Source of the DNA: Dictyobacter arantiisoli
GTDB taxonomy: Bacteria > Chloroflexota > Ktedonobacteria > Ktedonobacterales > Ktedonobacteraceae
DNA: 64,000 nt
Assembly: GCF_008326305.1 (NCBI RefSeq)
Contig: NZ_BIXY01000001.1
Location: 62,001 to 126,000 of the forward strand
Direction of reading: 5' to 3'
Shown: in pieces, positions 53,322 to 62,825 of the stretch
Position numbering within the stretch: the first letter of the stretch is position 1
Layout of the letters: the number at the start of each line of letters is the position of its first letter
The notes under the pieces: model-generated
The model's input: the letters and a program-made list of their open reading frames with translations, nothing else
Told to the model about the DNA's origin: nothing
Database searches by the model: none
Made by a program: the position numbers and the translations under genes

Positions 53322-56243
53322 GTGACAACGCAACATTCACATGATGAGCATAACGACGTTGATGCATCCGTCGTAGAAATTACATCTGCTCCCGAAAATG
53401 AAACGACGACTACCTCCGCTGCATCTGAAACCGATTCATCCGTAAAGGATGCTGTCGAAGCGGGTGCCTCTTCTTCTGAGGATCAGACTCCTCCTGTTAA
53501 ACAACAGGAGGCCACCACTTCAGAATCCCCTGCTGACGCTGATGCGACACCAGAACAAGAAGAAACAGCGGAAGAAACGACACGTTCTGAGGTTTCAACT
53601 TCAGATACAGAGTCAAACATAACCGATGTCCATGCAGAAAACGCACAAGAGCCGGATCATTCCTCCGCGTCTCTTTTCCATACAGAAAACGATGCCATTC
53701 CCTCCTCTTCTGAGGCAGAGCAATCCGCTTCAGCCCACAGTGACAGCGAGTCTGAGCCTACGGCAAATTCTGAGGAGCCCGCGCACGCTGAGGAGACGAT
53801 ACACACCCATAGTGAGCCTGAGACAAGTACCGAAGAGGTATCCACGCATGCCGAGCAAGAGACTGAACAATCCTCTGTAACACCTGAAGAGGTTCCTGAT
53901 ACACAGGAGCCTGTCCAAGCGTCTGTAGAAGAGGAAGCAACCACTGTTTCTTTCGCTCATGTTGAGGAAGCCAGTTCCGTGGATACAGATACATCGGCAT
54001 CTGTCGAGGCCACATCTGAGGAAGCAGAACCTTCCACGACACAGACCAACGAGGCACCTGTAGCCGAAAATGCTACCATCCCTGCCGATCAAACAGAGGA
54101 TCAGGATATTCAGGGCGCGCAGAATGCGCGGCCAGTACAGGCAGAATTGCCTGAGGTATCACCCGCTGCGGAAAATCCAACTGCGCAGGAAAGCTTACAA
54201 GAACCTGAACAGAATTCCATTCCTGCAACAACCTTCCCATATGTAGAAGAAGCGGCCCTTATCGATACAAAAGCAGAAGAAGTGCGGCCATTTACAGATT
54301 TCATCGCCGAGTTTCGTCAGGCTGAAGCCGCCTTACATGCAACATTACGAGATACACAGGCCGAGGCATTCTCACTTCTGTCATCGGTAGCCGCTAACCT
54401 TGCTAGTTCAGAAAACCAGGAGAAACCTGAGTTGATTGAGTCTACCGAAACATCCGCCACAGAAAAGAATCCTGGCACAAATGAGCCACAGAAACATCAA
54501 ACACGCTTCGGTCATGCCCGACGCGAAGCTGAACAGAAAGAAGTGCAGCATGAGGCCGAGTCGCAAGAGGCTAAACCTGCCGTGCGACCAGTTTCACCAC
54601 TCTTACGACCCGCCTCCCGCTTACGTTTACCCCGCCATGGAATTGGCAGACATGTACGTGAAGATCTGATTCAGGCGGCAACTGAAGAAGCAACAGCTCC
54701 AGAGACAAACGCTGAACCCGTGATTGAGCCTACTGCTGAGCCAACACCACGTCCCGCTCGTCGCTATCGTTTTGATCGCCCTGCGACTGCAGCGACATCT
54801 GATGTCAATGGTTCTAGCAGCCCGACCCATCACACGCCAACGGTCATCCGCGCGGCGCAAACACAGACACCCAGTCCAACGCAAAAACTTGAAGAGAAAC
54901 GCCTTGCAGCTTCAGTAAACAACCGTGTTGAGGAAGCGAAACAGACACCTGAGTCATCCTCAAATGGTACCGCCAATGCGATCAATCAGCCGGTTGAGGT
55001 ACAGAGCAACAAAAAGCAGCAGAATGCTCCGCAGGAACCCGAGGCCACGCCTGTCGCAACACCAGTAGAACATGGGCGTCGTCGTCATAACCAGAAGGAG
55101 CAGCAGAATGCAGCTCCAACTCAAGAGACAGAGGCATCTGCACCGGTAGTAGAATCGGTGGCTGCTACCACGAAAAAGGATGTTCCCCCTGAAGAATTGC
55201 CACCATTGGAATATTCCGAATTGCAAAAAGCGAGCTCTCGCCGTCGCCGTCGCCATCGCTCTGGCACAAACAGCACGGTTGCTCATTCAGTACCTGCGAC
55301 AAACAGTGTCAATGAGTCACCAGTTGTACCACCGACACCGACGCCGACGCCGACACCTGCGCCCGTGCCAATGGCCGTACAGCATCCGCGTACCCCGGTG
55401 ACGGCACAGGATAATGACAATCAAATGTATAACATTGTTTCTGGCTACACTGTCAGCCAGATGAATCAAGGAAATGATGTGACTGGACCATTTATGGGGC
55501 CGGAGCCCTCTCCTGCTCGCGGTAGCGTTGTGATGCGCGATGGCCGTAATACACGAGCCGAAGCACGTACAACGCCAACCCCCGCGCTTTATTCAGCATC
55601 GCGTCCTGCCGAGAGTGGTTTCTCGACAGCCGCGATCAATCAATTTGCGAACGTTGTCGCACAGGCATTACAGACACAGACAGATCGCATGGTGGCTGAA
55701 TTCCGCCGTGCCAATCAGGCACCAACTAATGTCTCGGTGACCTTGCCGCCCTTCCCTTCTACGGAACGTGTTGGCGTTTTCGTCGACGTTGCTAACCTGC
55801 TCTACTCGGCGCGCACACTGCGCATGGGTGTAGACTTTGGCAAACTGCTGGACTTCCTGCGCGGCAATCGCCGCCTGGTTCGTGCTCATGCATATTGTCC
55901 AACCAGCCCACAGGTCAGCGATGAGCAGATGTTCTTACAGGCGGTGAAAGGCCTGGGCTATCGTATCACCACCAAAAACTATAAAACATTCTCCAGTGGT
56001 GCCAAGAAAGCCGACCTGGACCTGGACCTCTGTATGGATGTGGTACGTCTGGTTGACGGTGGGGCCGTTGATTGCGTCGTACTGGTCAGTGGCGATAGTG
56101 ATTTCATGCCCATGCTGGATTACTGTTCTGACCATGGCGTTCGCGTTGAGGTTGCGGCCTTTGACGAAGCCATGTCCGCCACTCTCCGCCAGAGTTGCGA
56201 TCTGTTCATCAACCTGTCCATGCTCGAAGAAATTCGCGCATAA
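53322..56243 (+). CDS. NYN-domain (LabA/DUF88-like) nuclease-family protein with long acidic disordered N-terminus
   Basis: The 973-residue protein starts at GTG 53322 with GGAG 6 bases upstream. Residues 1 to about 330 are very rich in Glu, Ser, Thr, Ala and nearly lack hydrophobics. Residues 330-815 are polar, with Arg-rich patches (RPASRLRLPRHGIGR, SSRRRRRHRSG) and a PTPTPTPTPAP run near 680. Only 815-973 form a domain: ERVGVFVDVANLLYSARTL, FGKLLDFLRGN, KKADLDLDLCMDVVRL and VLVSGDSDFMPML. These contain the aspartates of the NYN/PIN-like nuclease fold (LabA). The catalytic part may act on RNA; the tail may be a scaffold or RNA-contacting region (inference). Confidence 0.88.
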   Translation: MTTQHSHDEHNDVDASVVEITSAPENETTTTSAASETDSSVKDAVEAGASSSEDQTPPVKQQEATTSESPADADATPEQEETAEETTRSEVSTSDTESNITDVHAENAQEPDHSSASLFHTENDAIPSSSEAEQSASAHSDSESEPTANSEEPAHAEETIHTHSEPETSTEEVSTHAEQETEQSSVTPEEVPDTQEPVQASVEEEATTVSFAHVEEASSVDTDTSASVEATSEEAEPSTTQTNEAPVAENATIPADQTEDQDIQGAQNARPVQAELPEVSPAAENPTAQESLQEPEQNSIPATTFPYVEEAALIDTKAEEVRPFTDFIAEFRQAEAALHATLRDTQAEAFSLLSSVAANLASSENQEKPELIESTETSATEKNPGTNEPQKHQTRFGHARREAEQKEVQHEAESQEAKPAVRPVSPLLRPASRLRLPRHGIGRHVREDLIQAATEEATAPETNAEPVIEPTAEPTPRPARRYRFDRPATAATSDVNGSSSPTHHTPTVIRAAQTQTPSPTQKLEEKRLAASVNNRVEEAKQTPESSSNGTANAINQPVEVQSNKKQQNAPQEPEATPVATPVEHGRRRHNQKEQQNAAPTQETEASAPVVESVAATTKKDVPPEELPPLEYSELQKASSRRRRRHRSGTNSTVAHSVPATNSVNESPVVPPTPTPTPTPAPVPMAVQHPRTPVTAQDNDNQMYNIVSGYTVSQMNQGNDVTGPFMGPEPSPARGSVVMRDGRNTRAEARTTPTPALYSASRPAESGFSTAAINQFANVVAQALQTQTDRMVAEFRRANQAPTNVSVTLPPFPSTERVGVFVDVANLLYSARTLRMGVDFGKLLDFLRGNRRLVRAHAYCPTSPQVSDEQMFLQAVKGLGYRITTKNYKTFSSGAKKADLDLDLCMDVVRLVDGGAVDCVVLVSGDSDFMPMLDYCSDHGVRVEVAAFDEAMSATLRQSCDLFINLSMLEEIRA

Positions 56244-56270
56244 TTGCTGAACAGTTTGTGAAGACAAACG

Positions 56271-56332
56271 TAGCGACAAAGAGAAAGCGGGCTTCGCACC
56301 TGGGTGCGGAGCCCGCTTTCTCTTTGTCGCTA
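56271..56332. terminator. 62-base hairpin between convergent NYN and M20 genes
   Basis: A 30-bp stem (56271-56300 with 56303-56332), one mismatch, encloses a 2-base loop. It begins 28 bases past the NYN stop and precedes the M20 stop on the other strand, so it can block both transcripts. The long perfect arms resemble a folded transcript barrier rather than a simple terminator. Confidence 0.7.
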
Positions 56333-56382
56333 TGAGCCCTCATTCCTGTTATTTTAGCGGTATTGCATGTTACAGCACGTCG

Positions 56383-57591
56383 CTAGCACATGTTTGCCCC
56401 AATCGCCGCGATCAAACCTGCCAGCAGGGCGGTACGAGGAGCGATGCTATCTTTTTCCATGTATTCATTGGGACTATGATCCAGGCCTCCTACCGGTCCC
56501 AGGCCGTCAAGGGCGGGATAGCCAAAGCCAGAGGCATAGTTGGCATCAGAGATGCCACCAGTGGGCGCATGATTGACGGCAAAGCCCAGTTGATTGGCAA
56601 TTTCCTGCGCCCATTGGGCCATATGGAGATTTTCTGGCGTGCAGAGCATAGGATCGCGATCATCGGGATCGGTCTCCAACGTTAATTCAACCCCTGGAAT
56701 ACATTTATCTTGTAACAACTCATACCAGCGGTGTTCGAGATCAGCACGATCCTGATTGCTGGCGAAGCGCACATCAATAAAGGCTTCCGCATAGTCAGGT
56801 ACTACATTGGTTGCAGTACCACCATTGATACGTCCGGTATTAATAGTCAGACCTGAACGCCAGCCATTGAAGTCCTGCAATTGTAAGATCTGATGGGCAA
56901 GTTCAACGATTGCATTTGAGCCTTTTTCTGGCTCGACGCCCGCATGCGCTGAATGACCATAAGCACTCAATTTATACCAGGCTCCGCCTTTGCGCGCGCT
57001 CACCATATCCCCATTTTCACGCGCCGCCTCTAACACAAGCGCAGCATGACATCCCTTACAGACCGTTTCAATGAGATTTGTACTATGGCGATCACTTATT
57101 TCTTCATCAGAGACACATAGAAAACGAATTTCAGCAAAGTCCTGATAGTGAATAAATTGTAACGCTTCCAGAGCATAAATGGCCGCGAGGATGCAGCCTT
57201 TCATATCAATCACGCCAGGTCCATAAATTCTATTCCCATCAATACGCACAGGGCGCGCTGCAGCTATGCCCACCGGATAGACAGTGTCCATATGACCAAG
57301 CAACACGATAATCCCTTTACCTGTGCCCCGTAGCACGCCATAGATATCATTGCCCCAGGTTTCATTTTCGACGATTGTCACATCCATACCCAGACCACGC
57401 ATGCGTCCCGCAAAATAGCACGCGACTTCATCTATACCCGCTTTGTAATAGGTGCCGGAGTCGATGGCACAAACATCACTTAGCTCATGGAGATAACGCT
57501 CTAAATGTTGCTGCACATAGACCTCCGCCTGTTGGGCGGGCGTGCGTTCCGCGAGCGAGGTTTGTTGCGATACTGGAGACTGTGTACTCAT
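56383..57591 (-). CDS. M20-family metallopeptidase (carboxypeptidase G2/ArgE-type)
   Basis: This 402-residue protein has the dizinc motif series of M20: GHMDTVYPVG near 97 (His and Asp), GPGVIDMKGCILAA near 124, SDEEISDRHS near 163 (catalytic Glu), and HSAHAGVEPEKGSNAI near 210 at the dimerisation domain. The C-terminal HAPTGGISDANYASG near 340 and GLDHSPNEYMEKDS near 370 supply remaining ligands. This order fits glutamate carboxypeptidases and related deacylases. Substrate unknown. The start is assigned at ATG 57591; the upstream region shows no strong ribosome site, so a nearby alternative is possible. Confidence 0.88.
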   Translation of the reverse strand: MSTQSPVSQQTSLAERTPAQQAEVYVQQHLERYLHELSDVCAIDSGTYYKAGIDEVACYFAGRMRGLGMDVTIVENETWGNDIYGVLRGTGKGIIVLLGHMDTVYPVGIAAARPVRIDGNRIYGPGVIDMKGCILAAIYALEALQFIHYQDFAEIRFLCVSDEEISDRHSTNLIETVCKGCHAALVLEAARENGDMVSARKGGAWYKLSAYGHSAHAGVEPEKGSNAIVELAHQILQLQDFNGWRSGLTINTGRINGGTATNVVPDYAEAFIDVRFASNQDRADLEHRWYELLQDKCIPGVELTLETDPDDRDPMLCTPENLHMAQWAQEIANQLGFAVNHAPTGGISDANYASGFGYPALDGLGPVGGLDHSPNEYMEKDSIAPRTALLAGLIAAIGANMC

Positions 57592-58554
57592 AATAACTAC
57601 TCCTACTCAACATCAAAACTACAGTCAACTTTCCTTCAAAAGAAAGTTCCGAGTTCATTGGTGGTATGTGTGATCCCAGTCAGATCTACTGGCGACAGCA
57701 GAAAATGCCACTTGATTCTGACACTCAACCATATCCCATCTCTACATTGCCCACTGGTCTGGCCTGATTTTATGGTCCACTTCGGTGGTTAGCGATAAGC
57801 CAGCCACCGAAGATCACAGTGGATCACCATCGATACCACATGAGAGGAGCGCTACCCCGATTGACACGAGAATGCAGATCAAAAGTTGAGAAAAGATGGT
57901 ATATAATTCCATAGATCAGGTTTGTTTCTTCTGCATGTGAGGACCGTATTGTTCGTTCCACACTTCACTGTCTCTCTGTATACGCTCTTAGCAAGAGAAC
58001 AAACAGATGTTGTTCCTATGGGCTACATCGCCTGAGAAGAAGATATTTCTCCACACTCACAGATAAAGCTATCGTAGCTGCTTCTGCCGATAAAGTCAGG
58101 GCCATTATAATAAAAAAAAGAAGCGGAACGCTGTATACGTTCCGCTTCTGGTAATCATCTATTACACAGCGAAACGTGCTCTGTCTAAAAAAAGATTAAG
58201 CAGCTCCAACCAGAAATGGAGCTGAATAAACATTATAATGTTGCGAGCACGCCTCAGATTCATTTTATATCCCTATTATGTTTTTTGTATAACTTAAGTC
58301 TACTTACGTTATACTTTTATCATACATATGCTGTCAAGGAATTTGAACGGTCCTATGACCTTCTTACCACCGAGGCACCGGGCACGACCAGCCCAGTCTA
58401 CAAAGTGATACAAACCAGGTTATGAATCCCAGCGGACTTTTTCTACTATGGATCGACCCTGCATGGATAAAAATTCAGATCGCCTGAAACAACAAAGCTA
58501 TTAACAAATCGTGAAAGAGAGTAACAACTATACTTACAGATATTGACCGGCTAT
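57592..58554. other. 960-base region without a convincing gene
   Basis: The gap lies upstream of the M20 gene and downstream of the FtsB-like gene, both leftward. It contains the terminator at 58111-58149, a small hairpin at 58201-58224 (CAGCTCCA with TGGAGCTG) and AT-rich promoter-like DNA. A 69-codon plus-strand frame at 58216 has no ribosome site and was rejected. The 400 bases between the FtsB-like stop and the terminator could carry a leftward small RNA, but none is recognised. Confidence 0.45.
58111..58149 (-). terminator. Rho-independent terminator on the minus strand
   Basis: AGAAGCGGAACG at 58119 pairs with CGTTCCGCTTCT at 58138, loop 7 bases. Read leftward, the stem is followed by eight Ts. 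It ends transcription coming from the FtsB-like gene about 400 bases upstream, or a short RNA between them. Confidence 0.85.
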
Positions 58555-59040
58555 TCAATTGGATATGCCAAAGAATAGACGCCACCAATCGTTCCAGTAG
58601 CCCGCATGCGAGGATGCAGGGGTCGAGGACGATGCTCGTGCTGGCTGTGGCTGATCGCCATTCATGATCACGACAGGTTGTTCACCGGGACGTATATAGC
58701 CAAGTTCTTCTCGTGCTTCACTTTCAACCACGGCTGGATCTTGATAATGTTGGGCCGCATGCTGAAGTTGCGTGTGCTTTGCCTGTACCTGTTCCAGATT
58801 TTGCTGTTCCTTGTGAACCTGGGCAATAAAATGATCATTTGACCACGCCTGCGCGAAGGTGGCGAGTAGAAAGGCAATGCAGACCAATCCAGTGATCCAT
58901 AGCAAGGTCCGCGTAAAGAGTGATGTGCGTCGTGCGCGTGAACGACCAAATGTCTCTTCCATCCCAATGGCTGAAGTCACATGGGCGGAACTTGCCTCTG
59001 GTCGCGCCGCAAATTGTGGTCTTCTTGGGCGACTTTGCAC
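58555..59040 (-). CDS. Septum formation initiator family protein (FtsB/DivIC-like)
   Basis: I chose GTG 59040 (161 residues), 4 bases after AAAGGAGG; the frame could be extended to a TTG at 59055, but that codon lies in the ribosome site itself. After a basic N-terminus there is one membrane segment (TLLWITGLVCIAFLLATFAQAW near 49-70), then a coiled-coil region (FIAQVHKEQQNLEQVQAKHTQLQHAAQ near 75-100) and REELGYIRPGEQPVV near 118, the usual end of FtsB/DivIC. Such bitopic proteins help assemble the division septum. The Ser/Pro-rich tail and terminal WNDWWRLFFG are extras. No division partner is adjacent; enolase, often its neighbour, is 26 kb away. Confidence 0.85.
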   Translation of the reverse strand: MQSRPRRPQFAARPEASSAHVTSAIGMEETFGRSRARRTSLFTRTLLWITGLVCIAFLLATFAQAWSNDHFIAQVHKEQQNLEQVQAKHTQLQHAAQHYQDPAVVESEAREELGYIRPGEQPVVIMNGDQPQPARASSSTPASSHAGYWNDWWRLFFGISN

Positions 59041-59484
59041 ATTCCCTCCTTTCAAGTAATATACGAATTACACACCTTATAAGTATCATGATCCCCATTT
59101 TATCACGCATTCAAGCCCTATTTAGATGCTACACGCAACGTGTAGGAGAATCTGACACATTCTCCTAGAGAGTGTCAGCCTCCCGTGGTCTCCACAGTCT
59201 CTGTACATGAGTTTTTGCACCTGCGGTGCTCAAACATCTTTTTAGTGTGTAGCAAGATCCCGATGGTACTGGGAGTCTGACACATTCACAGCTTGAGTTT
59301 GTACAATTTTGAAAACATGAGCTCGAAAATGCGTCGCACTGGCCCTTTTTCGCAGGCTCAAAAACCTAAAAATGTACAAAGCCGAGCACAGACGCTGGGA
59401 AGAGGAATTTGCTAGAGAGAGAGGGATGAGATGGGGAAGTAAGAGGAGCCGTCTCAGAAATAATAACAGTCTTTTACGGCCCTC
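59041..59484. repeat. Gap with an 83-bp inverted-repeat element
   Basis: TTTGTACAATTTT at 59298 and AAAAATGTACAAA at 59368-59380 form imperfect ends of a small palindromic element with inner GAGC/GCTC pairs. Upstream, TCTGACACATTC occurs twice (59150 and 59276) around an AGAGTGTCAG hairpin. No gene is seen. Confidence 0.5.
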
Positions 59485-59901
59485 TTAGCGCATATGTAAA
59501 ACCAATAAACCCATGATATCGAAGCCAATCAGCACAAACATTAAGGCCAGACCAAAGAAGATAATCCATTGTTGCCAGCGCTGACGCGGAGATGAATTCT
59601 CAAATAAATAGGACAATGGCTCCGTCTGTGGACCGGTCTGTGCCTGGATCAATGGTTCCGTCTTGTACAGCGGCCGGGACTGTACTGTACGCAGCGTGAG
59701 ATCACTTAGATGACTATGCTCTGCCATAATGCGCTCGCTCAGTGCCTCATCAAAGGAGGCATGTAAAGCCTCCTCATTGATAGGTAGTGGTTTGGGGAGC
59801 ACAATACCCATTGGTTGCGTCGCATAGCGGTCATCTGTTGCCGTGACTGGTGGACATATATCCAGGGCTGTATCAGTGTTGATACACAATGTCGCATTCA
59901 T
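59485..59901 (-). CDS. Small protein with C-terminal membrane anchor, unknown function
   Basis: The 138-residue protein has a polar N-terminal region (about 110 residues) with two cysteines (LCIN, DICPP), a Leu/Glu-rich helix (EALHASFDEALSERIMAEHSHLSDL) and a single hydrophobic segment IIFFGLALMFVLIGFDIMGLLVL near the end. It is probably tail-anchored to the membrane. AAGGAGG lies 11 bases before the ATG, and a nearer AGAGG also precedes it. No family recognised. Confidence 0.6.
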   Translation of the reverse strand: MNATLCINTDTALDICPPVTATDDRYATQPMGIVLPKPLPINEEALHASFDEALSERIMAEHSHLSDLTLRTVQSRPLYKTEPLIQAQTGPQTEPLSYLFENSSPRQRWQQWIIFFGLALMFVLIGFDIMGLLVLHMR

Positions 59902-60308
59902 GCCTCTACCTACCTCCTTAGTAATCTATTCTCTACACGATGAATAATAGCGGAAGTAAGACAAAAATACATGGGTCAGATGACCTGTTTTGAGCTCGCA
60001 TAGCAGCGATTAAGGAAAATCTAATCCTATTGCCAGCAGGAATTAATGCTTGAGCACCTGACGCGGGTAAGGTCTACTCTTTATCATCGGTCCAGGCACG
60101 GCAAACGAGAGATCTTCAGGCTGCAGGCAGTGCTGCCGATAACAGCAAAGAGTGAAAAATGGGGATGTACAGAACATTCCAGAGCCGCTGGTATACTGAA
60201 TTCGCGAGTCAAAAATTGTAGCTATGCCAACAACTACAAGCCGTATTCGCATGCTCAATGGTAAGAGTAGAGCGCTATTTTTTTCTATTTTTTATAAGGA
60301 GTCCCCAC
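59902..60308. other. Gene-free divergent region
   Basis: About 400 bases between the leftward tail-anchored protein gene and the rightward HExxH gene. No reading frame, repeat or clear promoter was recognised, except an A/T-rich stretch shortly before 60296 where AAGGAG of the next gene starts. Confidence 0.4.
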
Positions 60309-60815
60309 ATGCTACCCTCTGTACTCATGCATGAGTCTGTCTTGCATGGACGACCTACTGATAGATACAACCTGACAGGATATTTGCAGTGGATCTGGCA
60401 AGTGTATTTTACCGATAGCTTTTTCGTCAATGAAGTCACCATTGATTATTGCTATCCCTGGAAAGCACGCCTGGGATTGATCCGCCTCTCTGTGGATAAT
60501 ACGGAGACATTCATTGGGATCAATACGCTTCTACAATCGTTCCAGGTGCCTGAGTATGTCATCATCACGACTATCGCACATGAATTGGTGCATTATATTC
60601 ATGGCTTTGGCTCACCGCTCCCGCGTCTCTACCAACATCCACACGCCAACCGCGTCGTCGATCGTGAATTAGAGAAGCGCGAATTGGGCGAATACCTGCG
60701 CTGTTGCAACGAATGGATTGACAAGTACTGGTATTCATTCTATGATATGCAACGGGCGGCTGGTTGGGCGGGGATTCGGGATATCAATCGCTCCCCACAC
60801 CGAAAAAGCAAGTAG
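60309..60815 (+). CDS. HExxH metalloprotein (SprT-like), unknown function
   Basis: ATG 60309 follows AAGGAG, giving 168 residues. HELVH at 91-95 lies in TIAHELVHYIHGFG, the zinc-binding helix of many metallopeptidases. RVVDRELEKRELGEYLRCCNEW follows about 30 residues later, offering possible third ligands. The N-terminal half (DSFFVNEVTIDYCYPWKARLGLIRLSV) resembles SprT-like proteins in its placing before HExxH, but similarity is only local. Function not known; rho follows 333 bases later and has its own promoter. Confidence 0.65.
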   Translation: MLPSVLMHESVLHGRPTDRYNLTGYLQWIWQVYFTDSFFVNEVTIDYCYPWKARLGLIRLSVDNTETFIGINTLLQSFQVPEYVIITTIAHELVHYIHGFGSPLPRLYQHPHANRVVDRELEKRELGEYLRCCNEWIDKYWYSFYDMQRAAGWAGIRDINRSPHRKSK

Positions 60816-60882
60816 AATGCATTCCAAAAAAACAGGCATTTTCGTTGCTTTGTAGAAACAGAAGAAGATGCAGGTGCCACAC

Positions 60883-60911
60883 TTGACATCCCTTAGTGCC
60901 TGTGGTATATT
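60883..60911 (+). promoter_or_regulatory. Consensus-like promoter of rho
   Basis: TTGACA at 60883-60888 and TATATT at 60906-60911 with a 17-base spacer form a near-consensus housekeeping promoter. It lies about 240 bases before the rho start codon, implying a long leader. Confidence 0.75.
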
Positions 60912-61148
60912 CTAGCTAACTCTAGGGATACGTACTACGCTAAGCAGATAACTCACAGGTTCCCACCTGAGGTATGCGTGTTGTACAGCATCTCTGGCAT
61001 ACGGCTGGCACCTCTTTAATAACCATCAAGCCACCTATGACCAAGTCTTTCAAGCAGGGTAATATTTTCAACATGACCCGAAATATGAAATTCCCACCAT
61101 TAACCATCCTGGTTCAACCGCAGAAAGGAGAAAGGGCGTTTTCCTCAA

Positions 61149-62444
61149 GTGTCTGCTGCGCCCTTACACAACGTGAACATAGCTGAGTTAGAAACGAAAA
61201 CCATCACAGAGTTACGCGATATCGCTCGCGACCTCGAACTCTCTGGTTATAGCATCCTCAAGAAACAGGACCTCGTTTTCAGACTTCTACAAGCCAATAC
61301 CGAGCAACAAGGTAACATTTTTAGCGCGGGAGTATTGGAAATCGTAGAGGATGGATTCGGCTTCCTACGCCAGGAACGCTTCCTACCAGGCAACATGGAT
61401 GTCTATGTTTCGCAATCCCAAATTCGCCGATTTGGCTTGCGCACAGGTGACATGGTCTTTGGTCAGGTGCGCCCGCCCAAAGATAACGAGAAATATTACG
61501 GACTCCTGCGCGTTGAGGCCATCAATGGGGTAGACCCGGAGATCGCTAAACGGCGCCCTCATTTCGATAACCTGACGCCGATTTTCCCGCGTGAGATGTT
61601 TAATCTGGAAACAGGTTCTTCCAATATCTCGGGACGACTGGTCAATCTGGTAGCCCCCATTGGACGCGGACAACGTGGTTTGATTGTTTCTCCCCCCAAA
61701 GCCGGTAAAACCCTCCTCCTGAAGTCTATCGCCAATTCCATTACCGAAAATTATAGTGACACCCATTTGATGATTGCATTGATCGGTGAGCGTCCTGAAG
61801 AAGTGACAGACATGAAGCGCTCGGTGAGAGCTGAAGTGATCAGCTCAACCTTTGATGAGCCAACTGAGGCGCATACACGGGTGGCAGAGATGGTGCTTGA
61901 ACGCGCGAAACGTCTGGTTGAAGGTGGCCGCGATGTCGTGATCCTGCTGGATAGTATTACCCGTTTGAGCCGTGCCTATAACCTGGCAGTTCAGCCCAGC
62001 GGTCGTACCCTCTCCGGCGGTCTTGATCCCAGCGCCCTCATTCCACCCAAGCGTTTCTTCGGTGCCGCTCGTAAGATCGAAGAAGGTGGTAGCTTAACTA
62101 TCATCGCGACAGCCCTGGTAGACACTGGTAGCCGCATGGATGACGTGATCTATGAAGAGTTTAAAGGTACCGGCAATATGGAACTGTTGCTGGATCGCAA
62201 GTTGGCTGAACGCCGCGTCTTCCCAGCCATCGATATTGCTCGCTCCAGTACACGCCGCGAAGAACTACTCCTCGATGATAAAACTCTGCGTTCGATTGTG
62301 GTTATGCGTCGTATGTTCTCCACCCTGGCAGATCAGCAGAGTGGCAAGAGCAGCTTAGAGGCAACGGAAGCATTGCTTCAACATATGACCAAGACCAGCA
62401 ATAACACAGAGTTTTTAGCCACGCTCACCAAGAGCATTTTCTAA
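61149..62444 (+). CDS. rho: Transcription termination factor Rho
   Basis: The 431-residue hexameric RNA translocase has an N-terminal Rho_N helical unit ([36 protein letters not shown]), an RNA-binding cold-shock domain ([16 protein letters not shown] near 59, [20 protein letters not shown] near 85) and the ATPase core with [14 protein letters not shown] near 182, [12 protein letters not shown] near 209, [15 protein letters not shown] near 261 and the Q/R-loops. Start is GTG 61149; AAAGGAG is 18 bases upstream, unusually far, so translation may be weak or use another element. Rho is often autoregulated through its leader, which fits the long 5' region here (inference). Confidence 0.96.
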   Translation: MSAAPLHNVNIAELETKTITELRDIARDLELSGYSILKKQDLVFRLLQANTEQQGNIFSAGVLEIVEDGFGFLRQERFLPGNMDVYVSQSQIRRFGLRTGDMVFGQVRPPKDNEKYYGLLRVEAINGVDPEIAKRRPHFDNLTPIFPREMFNLETGSSNISGRLVNLVAPIGRGQRGLIVSPPKAGKTLLLKSIANSITENYSDTHLMIALIGERPEEVTDMKRSVRAEVISSTFDEPTEAHTRVAEMVLERAKRLVEGGRDVVILLDSITRLSRAYNLAVQPSGRTLSGGLDPSALIPPKRFFGAARKIEEGGSLTIIATALVDTGSRMDDVIYEEFKGTGNMELLLDRKLAERRVFPAIDIARSSTRREELLLDDKTLRSIVVMRRMFSTLADQQSGKSSLEATEALLQHMTKTSNNTEFLATLTKSIF

Positions 62445-62500
62445 CAGCACACATCCCAGCACTCTGAAATGACCGTGTAACTTTACCACCATATTAATTA

Positions 62501-62541
62501 CCAACATCGGTGCGTTCCGTATTGGACAGTACCGATGTTGG
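62501..62541 (+). terminator. Hairpin downstream of rho
   Basis: CCAACATCGGT at 62501 pairs with ACCGATGTTGG at 62531, loop 19 bases. It lies 57 bases after the rho stop; no T-run follows, so a Rho-independent call is weak. Confidence 0.4.
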
Positions 62542-62698
62542 CATCCTCCTCTTGTTTGCCTCCTGCGACGGCGACAAAAGCCAACGTAGCCGCCACCGTT
62601 CTACAGTAGAGTCGCACGCAAACTTCACCCCGAAGACGCGCCAATGGCCGTTGGAGGTATGGCTTTCCGCGCTCTTCCGCATACGTTGGACCTGACGT

Positions 62699-62718
62699 CC
62701 TGCCCTGCCCTGCCCTGC
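62699..62718. repeat. CCTGC pentamer repeat, four units
   Basis: Four tandem CCTGC units lie about 110 bases upstream of the following small membrane-protein gene. Short repeats of this kind can vary in number by slippage. Confidence 0.7.
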
Positions 62719-62825
62719 GCATGAACATTGGAACACCCTGATGCATATGATTGATACATTGCACGATTCGTCTGCCATTGCTACAATACACAATAGGAAT
62801 TGGTAAGATTTTTGGAGAGCTTTAC

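Noticed and set aside
58216-58425. 69-codon plus-strand frame in the gap upstream of the M20 gene
   Set aside because: No ribosome site, weak composition, and it runs against the minus-strand terminator and surrounding leftward transcription.
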